Below, piece after piece: positions 11,721 through 20,992 of a stretch of 56,101 bases of DNA. A model generated the notes under the pieces. That model had not been told where the DNA came from. It did no database searches and saw only the letters and a program-made list of their open reading frames with translations. Made by a program: the position numbers and the translations under genes. Position 1 is the first letter of the stretch. Each line of letters starts with the position of its first letter. The stretch is from Silicimonas sp. Its GTDB lineage: Bacteria; Pseudomonadota; Alphaproteobacteria; Rhodobacterales; Rhodobacteraceae. Location: positions 1 through 56,101 of the forward strand of contig JAJDVJ010000108.1 in NCBI GenBank assembly GCA_022826205.1, in the 5' to 3' direction.

Positions 11721-12835
11721 GTCTCCCTCCCGCCGAGAACAACGCCCATCGCGGCTGCGGCCTCCTCCACCGCGCCCTCGGCGTGGTGGGCGTACTTGAG
11801 CGTGGTTCCCGGATCTTCGTGCCCGAGCAGTCGCCCCACCGTGAGGACGGTCTCCCCGTGCATGATCGCCAAACTTGCATACGCGTGGCGCAGATCGTGC
11901 AGGCGGACGTCCTTCAGGCTGGCGTTCGACCGGAATCCGGCCCAGGCCTTGCGAACCTTGGAGGACGAGATCGGACCCTCGGTTCTCCACGAAGGGAAAA
12001 TCCAGGATGAGGTGCGCGGAAGGCCGTCGAGGATTGCGCGGGCGGCGGACGACAGCCAGACCGTGCGAGGACCCGTCTTGCTGTCGCGCAGGTAGAGATG
12101 CCCGTCGCGGAAGTCCTTCCAGCGAAGGGTCCTGATTTCGCTGGAACGGCAGCCGGTCAGCGCAAGGAGCCGGATGATTGACGCCGCCGGGGACGGTTCT
12201 GCCTTGCGCAGCGACTTGCCGAGCCGGCCCATCTCGGATTCGGAGAGGAACCGCTCGCGATTCTTCCTGCTGTATCTCCGGATCCCCTTGCACGGGTTGC
12301 TGCCCTCCGGCCGCAGGCCGTCGGCCTCGGCCTCCTTCATGATGACCGACAGCACGGGCATCGACCGGTCCGCCGACACAGGCGTCGCATGTAGGGAGGC
12401 GAACCAGTCCTTCACGTCCCGCGAAGTGATCCCGGAAATCTGGCGACCCCGGAACCAGGGCAGGATTTTCTTGTGGAGATAGTGCCGGTTCACCGCAAGC
12501 GTGCCCGGCTTCCAGTTCCTGCCGTATCGGCAGAACACCTCTTCCGCAACGGCCTCGAACAGCGTCCCCTCGTCGGAGGCCGGGCGTCCGGTCCGGATCG
12601 CGGCAAGCATTCCTCTCGCCCGTTCCCGCGCCTCGCCGACGGTCATGCCGTCAGGGTCGCCCACGATCCGCCATGTGCGGCGACCCTCGTGCTGGGATTG
12701 CAGAAAGTAGCGCTTCCGTCCGCTGGGCAGTATCCTGACGCCGAATCCCGCAAGGGCGGCATCCCGGACGTTCCGGGTGGCCTTCGCGGTCCGCAGGGCG
12801 CGGACCTTCGCGTCGGTGAGTCGAGTCCTCGACAT
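11717..12835 (-). CDS. Tyrosine recombinase/integrase, first of a pair
   Basis: A 372-residue tyrosine recombinase related to its downstream partner. The catalytic residues are present: TGCRSSEIRTLRW (Arg), HDLRHAYAS (His-x-x-Arg), LGHEDPGTTLKYAH (His and Tyr). The N-terminus MSRTRLTDAKVRALRTAK parallels the start of the partner, so both may derive from one duplication. The two genes overlap by 4 bp and are almost the same length, which suggests co-expression and perhaps a heteromeric recombinase. Recombinases in trio (RIT) elements have three overlapping recombinases; only two are present here. Confidence 0.93.
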   Translation of the reverse strand: MSRTRLTDAKVRALRTAKATRNVRDAALAGFGVRILPSGRKRYFLQSQHEGRRTWRIVGDPDGMTVGEARERARGMLAAIRTGRPASDEGTLFEAVAEEVFCRYGRNWKPGTLAVNRHYLHKKILPWFRGRQISGITSRDVKDWFASLHATPVSADRSMPVLSVIMKEAEADGLRPEGSNPCKGIRRYSRKNRERFLSESEMGRLGKSLRKAEPSPAASIIRLLALTGCRSSEIRTLRWKDFRDGHLYLRDSKTGPRTVWLSSAARAILDGLPRTSSWIFPSWRTEGPISSSKVRKAWAGFRSNASLKDVRLHDLRHAYASLAIMHGETVLTVGRLLGHEDPGTTLKYAHHAEGAVEEAAAAMGVVLGGRET

Positions 12836-12943
12836 GATTCTCTTCCTCCGTTCGGTTGCGGCAACGGGAGGAGAAGCGTGCGAATCCGCCCGAAACCGCG
12901 ATTGCGCGAGGGAAAAAGAGACGCTATGTCAATGGCCTAGCAC

Positions 12944-13212
12944 CGCAGGTGCGTTTCCTTGGTGTGCGCCCTGAGGACATCGCGGATCCGGAAATGCGCG
13001 GGGTAGGAAGTGTTCAGGCGGCAGACTGCATTATCGATATCGTAGAGCCCACCGGCGCGGACACATTTGTCGTCATGCAGCTGGGCGGCAAGAGCGTCAC
13101 GGCGCGTTTGCATTCGGAAACGACCGCTCGACCTGGAAAGACCCAAAGGCTGGCGTTTGATCTTGGCAAGGTCTCGTACTTCGCACCTGACACCGGATTG
13201 CGCCTGAACTAG
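12944..13212 (+). pseudogene. C-terminal remnant of an ABC sugar-importer ATPase (UgpC/MalK type)
   Basis: The reading QVRFLGVRPEDI, then IVEPTGADTFVVMQLGGKSV, and a final FAPDTGLRLN is the TOBE/OB-fold end of UgpC/MalK-family ABC ATPases. The nucleotide-binding domain that should precede it (about 250 residues with Walker A, signature and Walker B motifs) is absent; upstream lies the recombinase pair instead. An open frame continues to 12856 but the added residues are not family-like. It is best read as a gene cut by insertion or deletion. It cannot work as an ATPase. Confidence 0.8.
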
Positions 13213-13484
13213 GCCGACACTTCCTGCCACGAACTTTGGTCACGTCGCTTACTGCTTGGCACCAGCCCAATGCGGGAACTTTTAACGCGAAATCTGGTCT
13301 TCTTGGATCGAAGAGTGGATGCCCTTACCTTGCCATCGCGCGTTTCTTGAATCCCGCGCTACCTTTTCGCCTCCTGTCGTCATGTGCCCCGGTCCACCTT
13401 GGCTCGTGCTTCATGACCCATTCTGAAGTCAGTCATGCACAATCATGAAACATCCATAAATTCTTTGTTTTGCAACAATTTTGA

Positions 13485-13547
13485 TTGACCGCGGCACACT
13501 GTTGGATATACCCTTCGCCAAAACACAGCTAAATTCCTGGTTTGGCG
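13485..13547 (+). promoter_or_regulatory. Promoter and inverted-repeat operator of the AbiE pair
   Basis: TTGACC (13485-13490) and TATACC (13507-13512) are spaced by 16 bp, a good sigma-70-type match in front of abiEi. Just downstream CGCCAAA (13516-13522) and TTTGGCG (13541-13547) form a perfect inverted repeat that spans the expected transcription start and reaches the TTG start codon. AbiEi antitoxins are known to repress their own operon by binding inverted repeats, so this is a plausible operator. Confidence 0.5.
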
Positions 13548-14417
13548 TTGGAACAGAAATTTACATTCGTCACACGTTCACTCTCGTCACAAGAGAGCCG
13601 CGTCGTCCTCAGCATGGTGGAGCACGGCGACAAGGATATCGCGCGCCAGGAAATTATCGACATGCTCGACGTTAGCCCGCAGGCCGCCGATCACGTGATC
13701 CGCTCGCTGCGTCGGAAGGGATGGTTGGAGCGTGCCAGCTGGGGCCGCTACCTGCTGATACCTCCAGAAATGGGGCCGGATGCAATCGGAGAATGTAACA
13801 TCCTCGCGTTAGCTAGCCGGATCGCCGAACCCTACTACTTCGGCTACGTCACCGCCGCAGTGCATTACGGCCTGACAACACAGCACCGCCAAGTCATTCG
13901 ACTGGTCACGCCGGTGCGCGCGCGCAACCGACACGTGCTGGACGCCGAAATCCGCGTAGTCAATCCGGTGCCAAGGAAGTTCTTCGGATTCGGTCCTGTC
14001 GACATGCTGGGTTACACCGTCATGATGTCCGACCGTGAAAAGACCGTCATCGACTGCATCGACCGTCCAGCGCTCGCCGGCGGCGAAGGAGAAGCAGCGA
14101 CCATTCTGGCGACGGCTTGCCGTAGTATCGATTGGCACAAGGCGACTGCTTACTTGGAACGAATGTCCTCCAAGACTCTCACGCGACGCTTCGGATGGTT
14201 GGCAGACCATGCCGGAGCCTCGATCCCCGAAGATGTACGTGCGCGTCTCCAATCGCTTGCGAAGGGACCCGGCAAAGCGTTTTTCGGCCCAAGAAACGCC
14301 ATGCCTGACGCAATCGGCTATCAGCACCGTTGGCATCTCACCGCCAACGTCGCCCACCAGGAATTGAGCGACAGCGCCGGTGCCGCACTGCGACGCACGG
14401 TTGACCGGGAGCACTGA
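13542..14417 (+). CDS. abiEi: AbiEi-type antitoxin (winged-helix repressor)
   Basis: A 291-residue AbiEi-family antitoxin of a type IV toxin-antitoxin pair. The N-terminus has a winged helix (about residues 15-75: REEIIDML-like DIARQEIIDMLDVSPQAADHVIRSLRRKGWLERASWGRYLLIP), followed by the C-terminal domain with AEPYYFGYVTAAVHYGLTTQ and the DREKTVIDCIDRP motif typical of AbiEi. The start is uncertain: TTG at 13542 or 13548 keeps the whole winged helix, while the first ATG is about 24 codons later. It is followed 3 bp downstream by the AbiEii gene. Family members neutralise AbiEii and repress the operon. Confidence 0.85.
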   Translation: MALEQKFTFVTRSLSSQESRVVLSMVEHGDKDIARQEIIDMLDVSPQAADHVIRSLRRKGWLERASWGRYLLIPPEMGPDAIGECNILALASRIAEPYYFGYVTAAVHYGLTTQHRQVIRLVTPVRARNRHVLDAEIRVVNPVPRKFFGFGPVDMLGYTVMMSDREKTVIDCIDRPALAGGEGEAATILATACRSIDWHKATAYLERMSSKTLTRRFGWLADHAGASIPEDVRARLQSLAKGPGKAFFGPRNAMPDAIGYQHRWHLTANVAHQELSDSAGAALRRTVDREH

Positions 14418-14420
14418 GCG

Positions 14421-15329
14421 ATGCTGACCCGACCGCAGGTCCAACGTTACTAAGCCGAGTCCGGACTCCGCGATCTCATGATCGCCGAAAACGAGGTCGT
14501 GCTCACCTACTTGCTACAACTCATGGCCGAACGCGGCATTCTGGACAGGCTCGCCTTCAAAGGTGGCACCTGCATTCGCAAGATATTCATCGGAAGCGGG
14601 GGACGTTTTTCGACCGATCTGGATATCACCCAGATCCAAGAGCACAACTACGAAGACGTGATCCTCGACATGATGGAGGCATTCGAGAATCCGTTTCACG
14701 GCATCCAATTCAACGTCCCCGGCGATAGATATTACGAGACTCGAGGCGGATTGTCCTGGGGTGTAAATCCAACATACACTCACAACTCGAATCCGGGCGG
14801 GCAAAGCGAGATCAGGCTTCAGGTCAGCCGACGAGAGGTGCCTACCCTCGCGCCGTCATGGAACGCTCAACGTGTGCAAAGCTATTTCCAGTATTTGCCG
14901 TTCGCCCCGGCGGACATCAGGTGCCTGGCTCTGCCCGACGTCATCGCAGAGAAGATCCGGGCCTGCTACCAACGCACCAAGGCACGCGACATCTACGACC
15001 TCAGCGTCTTCGCCACACGTCCTCTGGACCGCCCGCTAATCCGACGGCTCGTGGTGCTCAAACTCTGGCAGGCACGCGACGGGTTCGACCCTGAATCCTT
15101 CCTGGCAAGGCTCGCTGATGCCAGCGCCTTCGATTGGGAGGACCTCAGGCAGCTAGTCCATCGAACCCAAGCAATCAAGCCTGACGAGATTTTTGCTGAT
15201 TGTGTGCGGGGCCTCGCATTCCTCGCTGAGCTTGATCCTGCGGAAGCGGCACTCGCAACCGACCACCATCAACGCGATCACGCGGCGTGGACAATGCTTC
15301 AATGCGATCTTCCAACTAGCAAGACTTGA
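14421..15329 (+). pseudogene. abiEii: AbiEii-type nucleotidyltransferase toxin with early stop
   Basis: The frame encodes an AbiEii-family nucleotidyltransferase toxin: FKGGTCIRKIF followed by GRFSTDLDIT is the GG/S and D-x-D active-site pattern, and the later ALPDVIAEKIRACYQRTKARDIYDL is also typical. Homologues usually start at the ATG equivalent to 14421, directly after abiEi. Here codon 11 is TAA (14451-14453), one base from CAA, and the reading is otherwise intact to 15329. An in-frame ATG at 14478, 8 codons after the stop, could allow re-initiation and give a 283-residue protein without the first 19 residues. So the toxin may be dead or weakly made; the sequence cannot decide. Confidence 0.75.
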
Positions 15330-15533
15330 CCATCCAAATTGAACCGAGAGCAAGACCCCTTACCTTGATCGTCCATTTTGGAATTGCCTGTGCCTGTTCG
15401 AATCCCATTCGCTCGACCGTACACAAGAACCGCAATTCTCACCGGCCGCGGTGATCAAGCTTGGCAATTCGCGGATACGAAATGCCGAACCCAGAATCCT
15501 GTGGGCAAATTGAATGAACTCGCCAACTTCATG

Positions 15534-15957
15534 CTACCTTGAGATTGTACTCGCAGTCCCTTGCGAATCATCGATCAAGTCTTCTCGAAAGCCCATGCTT
15601 GCAACGGTCTGCCCAAGTTTCTCCAGGCTGGCGTCCAGGGAACTCTAAAGTCTTTCGACAGCCAACTTGCGGATCATCGTTTCGACGGTTCGGTCCTTCG
15701 GGCTTTCGCGCCGCTCCCATCGACCAACCGTCAACGCCCAAACTCAAGCGACCGGAGCCAGCTCAGCCTGCATCATGCCCAGTTCAGTGCGCAGAAACAG
15801 GAGTTCCTTGCCCTTCATGGCTCCCTTTGTGCATGACTACAGCACAAGCAATGAAGGGCATTTCAATCACCTCATCGTCGCCATCATCCACGACATGTTC
15901 AAGGCTATCAATGCAGTCATTTGGCAAATCACACTCGATGTGGTGGCAGACACTCAC
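15534..15957 (-). pseudogene. Decayed MqsA/XRE-family antitoxin gene
   Basis: On the minus strand, from about 15957, a reading with IECDLPN and DDEVIEMPFI passes by frameshift near 15820 into MKGKELLFLRTELGMMQAELAPVA (from ATG 15818), then VWALTVGRWERRESP and RTVETMIRKLAVERL. This is the layout of an antitoxin with an N-terminal MqsA-like part and a C-terminal XRE helix-turn-helix. In-frame stops (TGA after APVA, TAG after AVERL) break it, and a final stop is at 15534-15536. It lies directly downstream of a decayed DUF4258 gene, the usual partner. Confidence 0.65.
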
Positions 15958-15992
15958 TTGCGCTCCTCAGGAAGCAATTCAGCTTTCCTGAA

Positions 15993-16249
15993 CTATCGAT
16001 CTGTCCAGAGGACGGTAACGATCTTCCCGGTCATTGAATCCGCATTTGGAATGGCGGCGGCTCAATTTTCGCGTCCTCTGCTGCCAGGCCACTTCCCATG
16101 CGGCTCACACTTGTGGCATCCATGCGTCTTCGCGGGCGCCGCCTCCCTGTATTTTTCTCGTTGCGCAGCAAATGCGGCGCATCATAGTAGGTGATCTCAC
16201 ACTCCGCCAACCGCTGCGTCGCGTGGAACCTATACGCTGCTGACAGCAC
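15993..16249 (-). pseudogene. Decayed DUF4258-family toxin gene
   Basis: On the minus strand the frame from 16249 begins MLSAAYRFHATQRLAECEIT followed by YYDAPHLLRNEK, close to the start of DUF4258 proteins (a His-x-x-x-R-M-x-x-R-x-I-like pattern). Another frame of the same strand ends with GKIVTVLWTDR and a stop at 15993-15995, like the C-terminal strand of the family. The middle has lost its frame. With the antitoxin remnant at 15534-15957 it makes a dead toxin-antitoxin pair. The family match is by eye. Confidence 0.5.
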
Positions 16250-16398
16250 TGAATGCTTACCAATCTCACGCAGGGCATCAGTGGCATTGGCAGGGTTTCA
16301 TGGCCACGATGCACTTTCGTAGGGGATTGCAACTCATCGGGGGATGCTGTGAAATTCGCGGCCGCCGCTTCACACGAAACAAGGAGTCGGCCTGCATT

Positions 16399-16803
16399 CT
16401 ACTTCCACCATTCGTCGATGCTCGCGATGTCCTCGTCCGACCAACCGAAGTGATGCGCCAGTTCGTGAACCATGACATGCGCCACTAGATCGGAGAGCGA
16501 CACATCGCCGCGTTCAATCCATTCTTCGAGAATAGCCCGACGAAAGAGCCAGATCGCGTCCGGTTGACCCCGCTGGTCCGACACTGACTTTTCCGTGAGC
16601 GGGACACCGTCATAAAGACCTGTCAATTCAAACGGATCATCGATTTCCAGGTCGGCAAGAATGTCGTCCCCTGCAAATTCCTCGACCTGGATCACCACGG
16701 CGCGTGCATGGTCTCGAAACTTCTTCGGCAAGGCCTCGACTGATGCGACCGCCATGGCCTCGATAACCGCCGCATCCGGCGCCTCTGCAACCTGCCGGTC
16801 CAT
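16399..16803 (-). CDS. Zincin-like metallopeptidase family protein
   Basis: A 134-residue protein of the small zincin-like family (Pfam Zincin_1). The C-terminal HELAHHFGWSDEDI is an HExxH zinc site with the HHFG extension usual in the family; the EALPKKF and GLYDGVPLTE segments also fit. The ATG at 16803 aligns with usual starts; a GTG at 16848 would give 149 residues. The function of these proteins is not established; proteolysis is assumed from the motif. It is divergent from gltX with 64 bp between them. Confidence 0.85.
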   Translation of the reverse strand: MDRQVAEAPDAAVIEAMAVASVEALPKKFRDHARAVVIQVEEFAGDDILADLEIDDPFELTGLYDGVPLTEKSVSDQRGQPDAIWLFRRAILEEWIERGDVSLSDLVAHVMVHELAHHFGWSDEDIASIDEWWK

Positions 16804-16867
16804 CACGCTCTCTATATGGACAATTCCCAACTCATGTGAAAGAGGCACTGCCGATCAGGAGACCCCA

Positions 16868-18184
16868 ATGACTGTTACCCGTTTCGCGCCATCGCCGACC
16901 GGCTACATCCATGTCGGCAATTTGCGCACGGCACTTCTAAACTGGCTTATCGCGCGGAAGGCGGGCGGCACTTTCATTCTGCGCATCGACGACACCGACA
17001 CGGAACGTTCCCGGCAGGAATACGTCGACGCTATCCGGGAAGATCTCGAGTGGCTGGGCCTCGGTTGGGACCGGGTCGAACACCAGTCCGTCAGGCTTGA
17101 CCTCTACAACGAGGCCGCAGACAGGCTCCGGGACATGGGACGGTTCTACGAGGCATGGGAAACTCCCACCGAACTGCAGCTTAAGCGCAAGAAGCAAAGG
17201 AACATGGGTAAGCCTCCTGTCTACGACCGGGCAGCGCTTGATCTTTCGGATGCAGACAGGAATCGACTTCGCGCCGAACGCGGCGCAGGCGCCTGGCGCT
17301 TCAAGCTGAACCACGCAAGGATCGAGTGGGAAGACCTGATCATTGGTCACGTATCGATCGACGCTGCCAGCGTGTCGGACCCGGTGCTGATCAGGCAGGA
17401 CGGACGCATGCTCTATACCCTGGCCTCGGTCGTCGACGATCTCGAAATGGGAGTCACGCATGTGGTTCGCGGTTCGGATCACGTGACGAACACCGCTGCC
17501 CAGATGCAGGTGATGGAAGCGCTCCGTGGCCGGCCTCCGAAATTTGCCCACCACTCGCTCCTGACCGACGCCAAGGGCGAACCGCTGGCAAAGCGGCTGA
17601 ACACGCTCAGCCTGCGTGAGTTGCGGGCAAACGGCGTCGAACCGATGGCAATCCTGTCACTCATGGCCAGGTTGGGATCATCCGACCCGGTCAGGCTGTG
17701 CACCAGCCACGATGAAATGATCGAAGGCTTCGACATCGCGCGATTCGGTGCTGCGCCCACGAAATTCGACCCGGAGGATCTGGAACCTCTGACCACGCGC
17801 GTGGTGCACGGACTTGCCGTCGAGGATGTCGCGGATCACTTGAGCGCCGTTCCTGCAGCGTTGCGTGAGCAGTACTGGCATGCCGTGCGCGCCAATGTCT
17901 CACGACGCTCGGAGGCGGGCGGCTGGTGGCAGTCCCTTGCCAACTCCGATTCAAGGGATGTCGCCGCCGAGGATCGCGAATTCGTCGACGAGGCGTTGGA
18001 CCTGCTGCCCGCACCTCCCTACGATGCGAAAACCTGGTCCACCTGGACATCCGCCGTCAGCAGCAAGACCGGACGAAAGGGCAGGAGCCTTTTCATGCCG
18101 CTCCGCCTGGCAATCACCGGCGAGCGTCAAGGCCCCGAAATGGCAGATGTCATGCCGCTTCTCCAGAAAAAGCCAGGTCTTTGA
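16868..18184 (+). CDS. gltX: Glutamate--tRNA ligase
   Basis: A 438-residue class I aminoacyl-tRNA synthetase that charges tRNA-Glu (in many alphaproteobacteria also tRNA-Gln). The HIGH-type motif appears as HVGN in FAPSPTGYIHVGNLRTALL near the N-terminus. LRIDDTDTERS is strongly conserved in GltX. The KMSKR-type motif appears as PLAKR (about residue 240), a shorter variant seen in some alphaproteobacterial paralogues. The C-terminal anticodon-binding part is shorter than in the E. coli enzyme. Alphaproteobacteria often carry two gltX copies, so this may be the second one. A hairpin with T-tract follows it. Confidence 0.95.
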   Translation: MTVTRFAPSPTGYIHVGNLRTALLNWLIARKAGGTFILRIDDTDTERSRQEYVDAIREDLEWLGLGWDRVEHQSVRLDLYNEAADRLRDMGRFYEAWETPTELQLKRKKQRNMGKPPVYDRAALDLSDADRNRLRAERGAGAWRFKLNHARIEWEDLIIGHVSIDAASVSDPVLIRQDGRMLYTLASVVDDLEMGVTHVVRGSDHVTNTAAQMQVMEALRGRPPKFAHHSLLTDAKGEPLAKRLNTLSLRELRANGVEPMAILSLMARLGSSDPVRLCTSHDEMIEGFDIARFGAAPTKFDPEDLEPLTTRVVHGLAVEDVADHLSAVPAALREQYWHAVRANVSRRSEAGGWWQSLANSDSRDVAAEDREFVDEALDLLPAPPYDAKTWSTWTSAVSSKTGRKGRSLFMPLRLAITGERQGPEMADVMPLLQKKPGL

Positions 18185-18231
18185 TGGCCGGGCAGCGCAC
18201 CCGGCTCATGAGCGTCCGTCCGGAAAGACCA

Positions 18232-18265
18232 CGCCCGGCCAAAGACCCGAAGGGCGGGCGCTTTT
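18232..18265 (+). terminator. Likely intrinsic terminator after gltX
   Basis: CGCCCG (18232-18237) and CGGGCG (18255-18260) can pair, followed by CTTTT (18261-18265). It lies 48 bp after the gltX stop and 53 bp before the next gene. The loop is long (17 nt) with possible inner pairs, so strength is uncertain. Confidence 0.5.
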
Positions 18266-18317
18266 GCCGGAACCATGCCAGCTTTCCCTCGCAGCACCAC
18301 TCAAGGAATATCGGTTA

Positions 18318-19271
18318 ATGAAGTCCCACATTCTGACCATCACCCTGAATCCAACCGTCGATTTTTCCACGACGGCACCGGAGATCATGCCCGAATTGAA
18401 GCTGCGCTGCTCGGAGCCGCAGATCGATCCGGGCGGCGGAGGCATCAACGTTGCGCGGGCCGTCAAGCTCCTGGGCGGCCAAGCCACGGCGCTCGTTGCC
18501 ATCGGCGGCGCCACCGGTGCGCATCTGCTGCAACTGCTCGCGCTCGAAGGCGTTCCCACGGTCGCCTTTCAAGGACCGGGCGAAACGCGCCAGTCCATGT
18601 CGGTGATCGATCGGGCGTCAAGCGAGCAATTCCGGTTCGTCATGCCAGGACCGGTGTGGCAGGAGCATGATGTTCCGCGGGCGCTCGACTCGGTCGACCA
18701 GGCGGCCGGCGAAGACACGCTTGTCGTCCTCTCCGGGAGCCAGCCACCCGGTGTCGCAAAGGACTTTCCTTCGATCCTTGCGGATCATGTGGCGGGACGG
18801 GGCGCGCACCTCATTGTCGACACGTCCGGCCCGGCCCTGTTTCACCTCGCCGAGAAGCCGCACGACGCCGTCTACGTGCTCCGCATGGACGGCGAGGAAG
18901 GCGAAGAGCTTGCGGGCCGCCCCCTGCCCACGCGATCCGACACGGCAACGTTCGCACGCGAACTCGTCGACAAGGGCGTTGCCCGTGTCGTCATCGTCGC
19001 CCGAGGCGCGGATGGTTCGGTGCTGGCAGACAAGGACGGAGCATGGCACGCCGTCAGCCCGCCCGGACCGGTTGTTTCAAAGGTCGGAGCCGGCGACAGT
19101 TTCGTCGGTGCATTCACGCTCGCGCTTGCCAGCGCCGAGCCTGTCGGCGAATGCCTGCGATGGGGCGTGGCGGCGGCCAGCGCGGCCGTCTCGACGGAAG
19201 CGACCAGGCTCTGCGACCTCGAGACAACCGAGCGCAACCGGACTGCATGCAAGCTCACGCCACTGGAGTGA
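18318..19271 (+). CDS. pfkB: PfkB-family sugar kinase, 1-phosphofructokinase type
   Basis: A 317-residue PfkB-family kinase close to 1-phosphofructokinase/Pfk-2. The start MKSHILTITLNPTVDFST and the DPGGGGINVARAVKLLGG segment are typical of this subgroup, and the C-terminal KVGAGDSFVGAFTLAL is PfkB signature 2 with the catalytic aspartate. The reaction is probably ATP-dependent phosphorylation of fructose 6-phosphate, fructose 1-phosphate or tagatose 6-phosphate; the motif set does not separate these. It stands alone on the plus strand between gltX and a convergent ABC exporter, so context gives little help. Confidence 0.85.
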   Translation: MKSHILTITLNPTVDFSTTAPEIMPELKLRCSEPQIDPGGGGINVARAVKLLGGQATALVAIGGATGAHLLQLLALEGVPTVAFQGPGETRQSMSVIDRASSEQFRFVMPGPVWQEHDVPRALDSVDQAAGEDTLVVLSGSQPPGVAKDFPSILADHVAGRGAHLIVDTSGPALFHLAEKPHDAVYVLRMDGEEGEELAGRPLPTRSDTATFARELVDKGVARVVIVARGADGSVLADKDGAWHAVSPPGPVVSKVGAGDSFVGAFTLALASAEPVGECLRWGVAAASAAVSTEATRLCDLETTERNRTACKLTPLE

Positions 19272-19304
19272 TGCGGGTGGTGGCCCGTCATGGCCGCATC
19301 ACGT

Positions 19305-20066
19305 TCATGACTTCAGCCTGAAGCCGGTCCGGAAAATCCACCAGACGATGCCCAGGCATATCCCCGCAAAGACGAATATCGCGGCCAGGCTTGCCACGAT
19401 CGGCACATCCGCCGTGCCGAAAAAGGACCACCGGAATCCTGAGACCAGGTACAGCACCGGATTCAGCAACGACACGTTCTGCCAGAACGGAGGAAGCATG
19501 CTGACCGAGTAGAAGGATCCACCAAGGAAGACGAGCGGCGTGACAACGAGGAGCGGCACAAGGTTCAATTGCTCGAAATTCCGCGCCCAAATGCCAAGAA
19601 TGAAACCGAGCAACGAAAAGCTGACCGCGGTCAGAACCAGAAACGCCAGCATGAGCACCGGATGAATGATGCTGAAATCCACGAAGAAAAGGGATGTCAC
19701 GAGAATGATGAGCCCGATCAGCATCGACTTGGTGGCAGCAGCACCAACATATCCAATCACGATTTCAAGCGACGAGATTGGTGCCGACAACACCTCGTAA
19801 ATCGTGCCGATGAACTTCGGAAAGTAGATTCCGAACCCCGCATTCTGGACCGATTGCTGCAGGACCGTCAGCATGATCAGCCCTGGCACGATGAAGGCCC
19901 CGTAGTCCACGCTCTCGATCTCGGGCATGCGGCTGCCGATGGCGGCACCGAAGACGACAAAATACAGCGCGGTCGAGACCACCGGCGACACGATCGACTG
20001 GAGGATGGAACGGAAGAAGCGCCCCATTTCGAAACGCCAGATAGCGGCGATGCCATACCAGTTCAT
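19305..20066 (-). CDS. ABC-2 type transporter permease
   Basis: A 253-residue ABC-2 family membrane protein with about six hydrophobic segments, among them [36 protein letters not shown] and the C-terminal [16 protein letters not shown]. The [17 protein letters not shown] segment near the end is typical of drug- or polysaccharide-type exporters. It overlaps the ATPase gene upstream by 4 bp, so the two form a two-gene operon for an inner-membrane exporter. The substrate cannot be read from the sequence. It is convergent with the pfkB-family gene. Confidence 0.93.
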   Translation of the reverse strand: MNWYGIAAIWRFEMGRFFRSILQSIVSPVVSTALYFVVFGAAIGSRMPEIESVDYGAFIVPGLIMLTVLQQSVQNAGFGIYFPKFIGTIYEVLSAPISSLEIVIGYVGAAATKSMLIGLIILVTSLFFVDFSIIHPVLMLAFLVLTAVSFSLLGFILGIWARNFEQLNLVPLLVVTPLVFLGGSFYSVSMLPPFWQNVSLLNPVLYLVSGFRWSFFGTADVPIVASLAAIFVFAGICLGIVWWIFRTGFRLKS

Positions 20067-20992
20067 GCGACTTCCTCCCGAACCAGGCGCACGAAGATCT
20101 CTTCGAGCGAACTCTGGCGAGTCTGGATGTCAGACAAGGTCAGCCCGGCGGCTTGCACCGCCGTCAGCAGACGGGTGATTCCCGTGCGCTCTCCAGTCGT
20201 CTTGTAGGCATAGATCAGTGACCTGCCGTCCTTGGAACGGATCAAATCGTATTCAGCGAGTGCGTCCGGGATGACTTCGACGGGTTCCGTCAGCTTGATC
20301 CGGATTTCCTTCCGGCCAAGACGCTGCATGAGCGCGGACTTTTCCTCGACCAGCAGCAACTCACCGGAATTGATCACGCCGACCCGGTCGGCGATGGCTT
20401 CTGCTTCCTCGATGTAGTGCGTAGTCAGAATGATGGTGACACCGTCCTCGCGCAGCCGCTTTGCGAGCGCCCACATGTCGCGGCGAAGCTCGACATCCAC
20501 GCCGGCCGTCGGCTCGTCCAGGAACAGGACGCGCGGCTCGTGCGACAGGGCCTTGGCAATCAGGACCCGGCGTCGCATGCCGCCGGACAGCTCTGACGTC
20601 CTGCTGCCCCGCCTTTCATATAGCGAGAGGTCCTTCAGCACGCCATCGACCAGCGCATCGTTGCGAGGCTTGCCAAAGAGGCCGCGCGAGAAGCGCAGCG
20701 TGTTTTGCACAAGCTCAAAGGGCTCTAGATTGATTTCCTGAGGCACAAGCCCGATCAGCTTACGCGTCTCGCGCCACTCGGATTGCACGTCGTACCCACC
20801 TACAGAAATCCGTCCGGACGTGGGACGGGTGATCCCGCAAATTGTCGAAATCAGCGTCGTCTTGCCTGCACCGTTCGGCCCGAGAAGCGCAAGGATCTCG
20901 CCTTCCTCGATGTCGAGCGTGACTCCCTTCAGAGCCTCGAGCCCGTTGTCATAAGTCTTGCGAAGGTCTTCGACCTTGACGATGCTTGGCAT
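20063..20992 (-). CDS. ABC transporter ATP-binding protein (exporter type)
   Basis: A 309-residue ABC ATPase of the ABC-2 exporter class. It shows Walker [10 protein letters not shown] (about residue 38), the signature [15 protein letters not shown], Walker [13 protein letters not shown] and the switch histidine in [10 protein letters not shown]. The C-terminal extension of about 80 residues is usual for this class. The ATG at 20992 is chosen because [13 protein letters not shown] begins there and AAAGG lies upstream; an upstream frame to 21034 is not family-like. It pairs with the permease at 19305-20066. Confidence 0.95.
   Translation of the reverse strand: MPSIVKVEDLRKTYDNGLEALKGVTLDIEEGEILALLGPNGAGKTTLISTICGITRPTSGRISVGGYDVQSEWRETRKLIGLVPQEINLEPFELVQNTLRFSRGLFGKPRNDALVDGVLKDLSLYERRGSRTSELSGGMRRRVLIAKALSHEPRVLFLDEPTAGVDVELRRDMWALAKRLREDGVTIILTTHYIEEAEAIADRVGVINSGELLLVEEKSALMQRLGRKEIRIKLTEPVEVIPDALAEYDLIRSKDGRSLIYAYKTTGERTGITRLLTAVQAAGLTLSDIQTRQSSLEEIFVRLVREEVA

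Noticed and set aside
11721-12293. An N-terminal extension of the second recombinase to 562 residues
   Set aside because: It is a second frame inside the first recombinase gene; the ATG at 11720 has a strong ribosome-binding site and family start.
19270-19300. Hairpin GATGCGG/CCGCATC between pfkB-family gene and ABC permease
   Set aside because: It has a long loop and no T-tract on either side, so I do not call it a terminator.
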